Below, piece after piece: positions 5,711-7,717 of a stretch of DNA of 7,717 nucleotides; the stretch's first letter is position 1; each line of letters opens with the position of its first letter. This stretch comes from Oscillospiraceae bacterium. GTDB lineage: Bacteria; Bacillota; Clostridia; Oscillospirales; Oscillospiraceae. Both the position numbers and the translations under genes were made by a program. Where the stretch lies: the NCBI GenBank assembly GCA_031260745.1, contig JAISKY010000253.1, forward strand, positions 1-7,717, given 5' to 3'. The notes beneath the pieces were generated by a model. That model worked only from the letters and a program-made list of their open reading frames with translations. It was not told the DNA's origin and searched no databases.

Positions 5711-6140
5711 CGTATTCAGGCAAACGAAAAAGCCCTTATGGCTTCTCCGTTTGGAATTATCCGAACATTTTAGAGGTTAGCGGCGAGCCGCCGCGTGCAT
5801 AGCGTATTCAGGCAAACGAAAAAGCCCTTATGGCTTTTCCGTTTGGAATTATCCGAACATTTTAGAGGTTAGCGGCGAGCCGCCGCGGGCATAGCGTATA
5901 CAGGCAAACGAAAAAGCCCTTATGGATTATCCTTTTGGATTAATCCGAACATATTAGAGGTTAGCGGCGAGCCGCCGCGGGCATAGCGTATACAGGCAAA
6001 CGAAAAAGCCCTTATGGCTTCTCCGTTTGGAATAATCCGAACATTTTAGAGGTTAGCGGCGAGCCGCCGCGGGCATAACGTATTCAGGCAAACGAAAAAG
6101 CCCTTATGGTTTTTCCGTTTGGAATTATCCGAACATTTTA
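5681..6140 (+). repeat. Tandem array of five 92-bp units between the alpha and beta subunit genes
   Basis: Five head-to-tail units start at 5681, 5773, 5865, 5957 and 6049. Every one is exactly 92 bp with no indels. Each begins GAGGTTAGCGGCG and ends near GAACATTTTA (unit 3 ends ATATTA). Unit 1 overlaps the last 30 bases of vorB, including its stop. Differences are few: unit positions 24, 30, 36, and several in 62-78 and 88. Units 3 and 4 share the 36A variant. Units 1 and 5 differ only at positions 62 and 65. Each unit holds three possible RNA hairpins: GCGGCG-AGC-CGCCGC (8-22), AAACG...CGTTT (42-72), and GTTTGG...CCGAAC (69-86), which overlaps the second. There is no CRISPR-like spacer and no transposase. 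Unit length is not a multiple of three, so the array cannot extend the reading frame. With the next 26 bases it fills the whole vorB-to-beta gap. Confidence 0.97.
5722..6120 (+). terminator. Five terminator-like hairpins, one per repeat unit, of differing strength
   Basis: The hairpins lie at 5722-5752, 5814-5844, 5906-5936, 5998-6028 and 6090-6120. The 5' arm AAACGAAAAAGCC is identical in all five, with loop CTTAT. The 3' arm varies. Unit 2 (GGCTTTTCCGTTT) makes 12 of 13 pairs and has a TTTT tract. Unit 5 (GGTTTTTCCGTTT) also makes 12, one of them G-U, with five T. Units 1 and 4 (GGCTTCTCCGTTT) make 11. Unit 3 (GGATTATCCTTTT) makes about 8 and is broken. The likely ancestral role is the terminator or mRNA-end structure of vorB. 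Because the beta and gamma genes lie downstream without a visible promoter of their own, termination must be incomplete. Confidence 0.5.
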
Positions 6141-6166
6141 ATTGAACTGTGATTTGGAGGTTATAA

Positions 6167-6916
6167 ATGGCTATTGTATTTGATAAGCCGAAAGCGCTTA
6201 CGGACGATATATTTCACTACTGTCCGGGGTGTACTCACGGTATTATACACCGGCTGATTGCCGAAACTATAGACGAGCTTGGCATAGAGGGCAAAACTAT
6301 CGGAATCGCTCCGGTTGGCTGCGCGGTGCTTGCGTACAACTATTTCGCGTGTGATATGGTGGAGGCGGCTCACGGACGCGCTCCCGCGGTCGCGACCGGA
6401 ATTAAGAGAGCGTTGCCGGACAGCGTAGTATTCACCTATCAGGGCGACGGCGACCTAGCCGCAATTGGTATGGCGGAAACCGTTCACGCGGCTACGCGCG
6501 GCGAGAACGTCACGATTATCTTTGTCAACAACGCGATTTACGGAATGACGGGCGGGCAGATGGCTCCGACGAGTTTGCCGGGACAGGTTACTCAAACTAC
6601 GCCTTACGGACGCGACACGACATATTCAGGTTTCCCGATTAGAGTTTGCGAACTGCTGTCTACGCTTGACGGTGTCGCGCTGGCTCAACGCGTCACGGTT
6701 GACACCGTGCAAAACGTCCGCAAAGCTAAAAAGGCGATTAGACGCGCGTTCGAGAACCAAATTCAAGGCAGAGGTTACTCCATTGTGGAAATACTCTCGA
6801 CTTGCCCGACTAACTGGGGTCTTGAGCCTAACGAAGCGTTGCAGTGGCTGCGCGATAATATGATTCCGTATTATCCGTTAGGCGTATACAAAGACAAGTA
6901 CCCGGAGGAGGCATAA
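6167..6916 (+). CDS. 2-oxoacid:ferredoxin oxidoreductase beta subunit, TPP-binding
   Basis: The 249-residue protein is the thiamine-pyrophosphate subunit (KorB/VorA-like beta). CPGCTHG (19-25) is the conserved N-terminal block. HGRAPAVATGIKRA (69-82) precedes the TPP/Mg motif, which runs from GDGDLAAIGMAE (93-104) to the NN pair at 121-122 in FVNNAIYGMTGGQ. The spacing is right for the GDG-x-NN signature. STCPTNWG (211-218) is the usual C-terminal motif. It works with VorB and the gamma subunit to decarboxylate a 2-oxoacid and form acyl-CoA. A strong GGAGG (6156-6160) is six bases from ATG, which allows independent initiation after the repeat array. Separation from vorB by 456 nt is odd, since these subunits are equimolar in the enzyme. 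Confidence 0.93.
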   Translation: MAIVFDKPKALTDDIFHYCPGCTHGIIHRLIAETIDELGIEGKTIGIAPVGCAVLAYNYFACDMVEAAHGRAPAVATGIKRALPDSVVFTYQGDGDLAAIGMAETVHAATRGENVTIIFVNNAIYGMTGGQMAPTSLPGQVTQTTPYGRDTTYSGFPIRVCELLSTLDGVALAQRVTVDTVQNVRKAKKAIRRAFENQIQGRGYSIVEILSTCPTNWGLEPNEALQWLRDNMIPYYPLGVYKDKYPEEA

Positions 6917-6918
6917 AT

Positions 6919-7461
6919 ATGAAAAAAGATTTGAATTTGCTTCTTGCCGGATTCGGAGGACAGGGTTTATTGTTCGCCGGTAAGGTAATCGCATATTGCG
7001 GACTTATTGAGGAGCGTCAGCTTTCGTGGCTGCCGTCCTACGGACCGGAAATGCGCGGAGGCACGGCTAACTGCGGCGTTAGCATAAGCGACGAGCCGAT
7101 TGGGTCTCCGCTTGTAGTCGCGCCGAATCAGCTGATTGTTATGAATCAGCCGTCGCTTGAAAAATTCATCGACGCGGTTCCTGCCGGAGGTCTGGTTCTC
7201 GTTGACAGCACTATGATTTCCGCGAGAGTCACGCGCTCCGACGTTACCGTACATTACGTACCCGCGACCGCAATCGCCGAGGACGAAGGGCTGAAAGGGT
7301 TGGCGAACATTATCCTTGTCGGAAAGCTGTTCGCCGAATATCCGTTCTGCGAAGCGGACACTCTAACCGAAGCGATTCGCAAGTCGGTTCCCGCGTCGAA
7401 AAAAGAGATGTTCGACTTCAACGTCAGAGCGGCGAAGCTCGGTATGGATTACGGCTCGTGA
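6919..7461 (+). CDS. 2-oxoacid:ferredoxin oxidoreductase gamma subunit
   Basis: The 180-residue protein is of the usual gamma-subunit length (KorC/VorC-like). It begins with LLAGFGGQGLLFAGK (8-22), the glycine-rich N-terminal signature, and continues to WLPSYGPEMRGGTANC (37-52), the second family hallmark. The gamma domain helps bind CoA and completes the catalytic unit. GGAGGAGG (6904-6911) lies in the end of the beta gene, seven bases before ATG. Only two bases separate the stop of beta from this start, so the two are translated together. Its TGA overlaps the GTG of the next gene by four bases. Confidence 0.92.
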   Translation: MKKDLNLLLAGFGGQGLLFAGKVIAYCGLIEERQLSWLPSYGPEMRGGTANCGVSISDEPIGSPLVVAPNQLIVMNQPSLEKFIDAVPAGGLVLVDSTMISARVTRSDVTVHYVPATAIAEDEGLKGLANIILVGKLFAEYPFCEADTLTEAIRKSVPASKKEMFDFNVRAAKLGMDYGS

Positions 7462-7709
7462 AGCGTAAGTTCGCCGCATTGAATATTCACGTCCAACGGT
7501 TGATTACAAGCGTGATATACTCCGCGCTGCATATCGCGATAATGCGGTTCGTAATGCCGTTGTTATTGCCCGGCAATAACCATTGGGAACATCTGTCATT
7601 ACCCCTGCTGTTGTTGGTGGGATTGATTAATTTCGTGATATTATACGGCGGGCTTGAATTTTCCGGTTGGCTGGGCAAGGACAAGAAAAAGGGGGAAGCG
7701 AAACGATGA
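7458..7709 (+). CDS. Small membrane protein with two predicted helices, function unknown
   Basis: This 83-residue protein is not recognised. Two hydrophobic stretches (about residues 15-37 and 47-66) are probable membrane helices. Both ends are strongly basic (MKRK at the start, KDKKKGEAKR at the end). By the positive-inside rule both ends should be cytoplasmic, with the short loop PGNNHWEHLS outside. The GTG start overlaps the gamma stop (GTGA) and the TGA overlaps the next ATG (ATGA), so it is locked into the operon by translational coupling at both ends. That argues it is real despite its size and the lack of a clear Shine-Dalgarno site. It could be a membrane partner or an unrelated passenger; no role is claimed. 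Confidence 0.65.
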   Translation: MKRKFAALNIHVQRLITSVIYSALHIAIMRFVMPLLLPGNNHWEHLSLPLLLLVGLINFVILYGGLEFSGWLGKDKKKGEAKR

Positions 7710-7717
7710 AAATAATC
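7706..7717 (+). CDS. Start of a further operon gene, cut by the window edge
   Basis: ATG at 7706 overlaps the previous stop (ATGA) and is preceded by GGGGGAAG at 7691-7698, a fair ribosome site about seven bases away. Only the first four codons (MKII) are visible, so the product cannot be named. The coupling suggests that the operon continues to the right. Confidence 0.5.

Noticed and set aside
5682..5780. A second open frame in the repeat units (peptide with QTKKPLWLLRLELSEHF)
   Set aside because: It has no start codon in most units and is broken by a stop in unit 3, so there is no sign it is kept.
5681..6140. CRISPR array
   Set aside because: The whole 92-bp unit repeats with no unique spacers, and no cas genes are present.
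5681..6140. Miniature inverted-repeat transposon or REP-type mobile element
   Set aside because: Units have no terminal inverted repeats or target duplications, and the first unit is the native end of vorB. Local tandem duplication explains it better.
6060..6166. Internal promoter in the last repeat unit for the beta subunit
   Set aside because: No pairing of -35 and -10-like hexamers at 16-18 bp spacing was found by eye.
6967..7254. Minus-strand 95-residue frame opposite the gamma subunit
   Set aside because: It is a shadow frame; the + strand carries the conserved gamma-subunit signatures throughout.

Overview
The window reads like a piece of a strictly anaerobic bacterial chromosome. Every recognisable gene is on the + strand. 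The key evidence for anaerobic life is a complete four-subunit, thiamine-pyrophosphate-dependent 2-oxoacid:ferredoxin oxidoreductase of the VOR/KOR type. A corrinoid-type UroD-family protein agrees with it. Base composition is moderate and gene order resembles what is often seen in anaerobic Bacillota, but the sequence alone does not fix the phylum.

Left edge (1-170): a possible gene tail, a short perfect inverted repeat and an intrinsic terminator. Then comes a monocistronic UroD/methyltransferase-family gene (171-1244), followed by an inverted repeat that may end its transcript. A textbook sigma-70 type promoter (TTGACA, 17 bp, TATAAT at 1383-1411) drives a tight three-gene unit: YbaK-type aminoacyl-tRNA deacylase (1433-1918), GyrI-like small-molecule-binding protein (1920-2564) and RluA-family pseudouridine synthase (2561-3457). 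These genes are 1 nt apart or overlap by 4 nt.

After a 240-bp intergenic stretch with a GC-rich hairpin, a second strong promoter (3665-3693) starts the main operon. Its order is P-loop ATPase of the MinD/ParA/CobB type (3701-4372), two-cluster ferredoxin subunit (4390-4596), alpha subunit VorB (4640-5710), TPP-binding beta subunit (6167-6916), gamma subunit (6919-7461), a small two-helix membrane protein (7458-7709), and the first four codons of a further gene at the right edge. The ferredoxin, alpha, beta and gamma subunits together should oxidise a branched-chain or other 2-oxoacid to an acyl-CoA and reduce ferredoxin.

The most unusual feature is a perfectly phased tandem array of five 92-bp units (5681-6140) between the alpha and beta genes. 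The first unit begins inside the last codons of vorB, so the array is a multiplication of the 3' end of that gene plus its downstream hairpin. Each unit carries a GC-only hairpin, a terminator-like hairpin and a third, competing hairpin. The differences between units are concentrated in the terminator arm and at synonymous positions of the vorB frame. The array puts about 456 nt of structured, non-coding RNA between two subunits of one enzyme and is the best candidate here for an undescribed regulatory or variable element.
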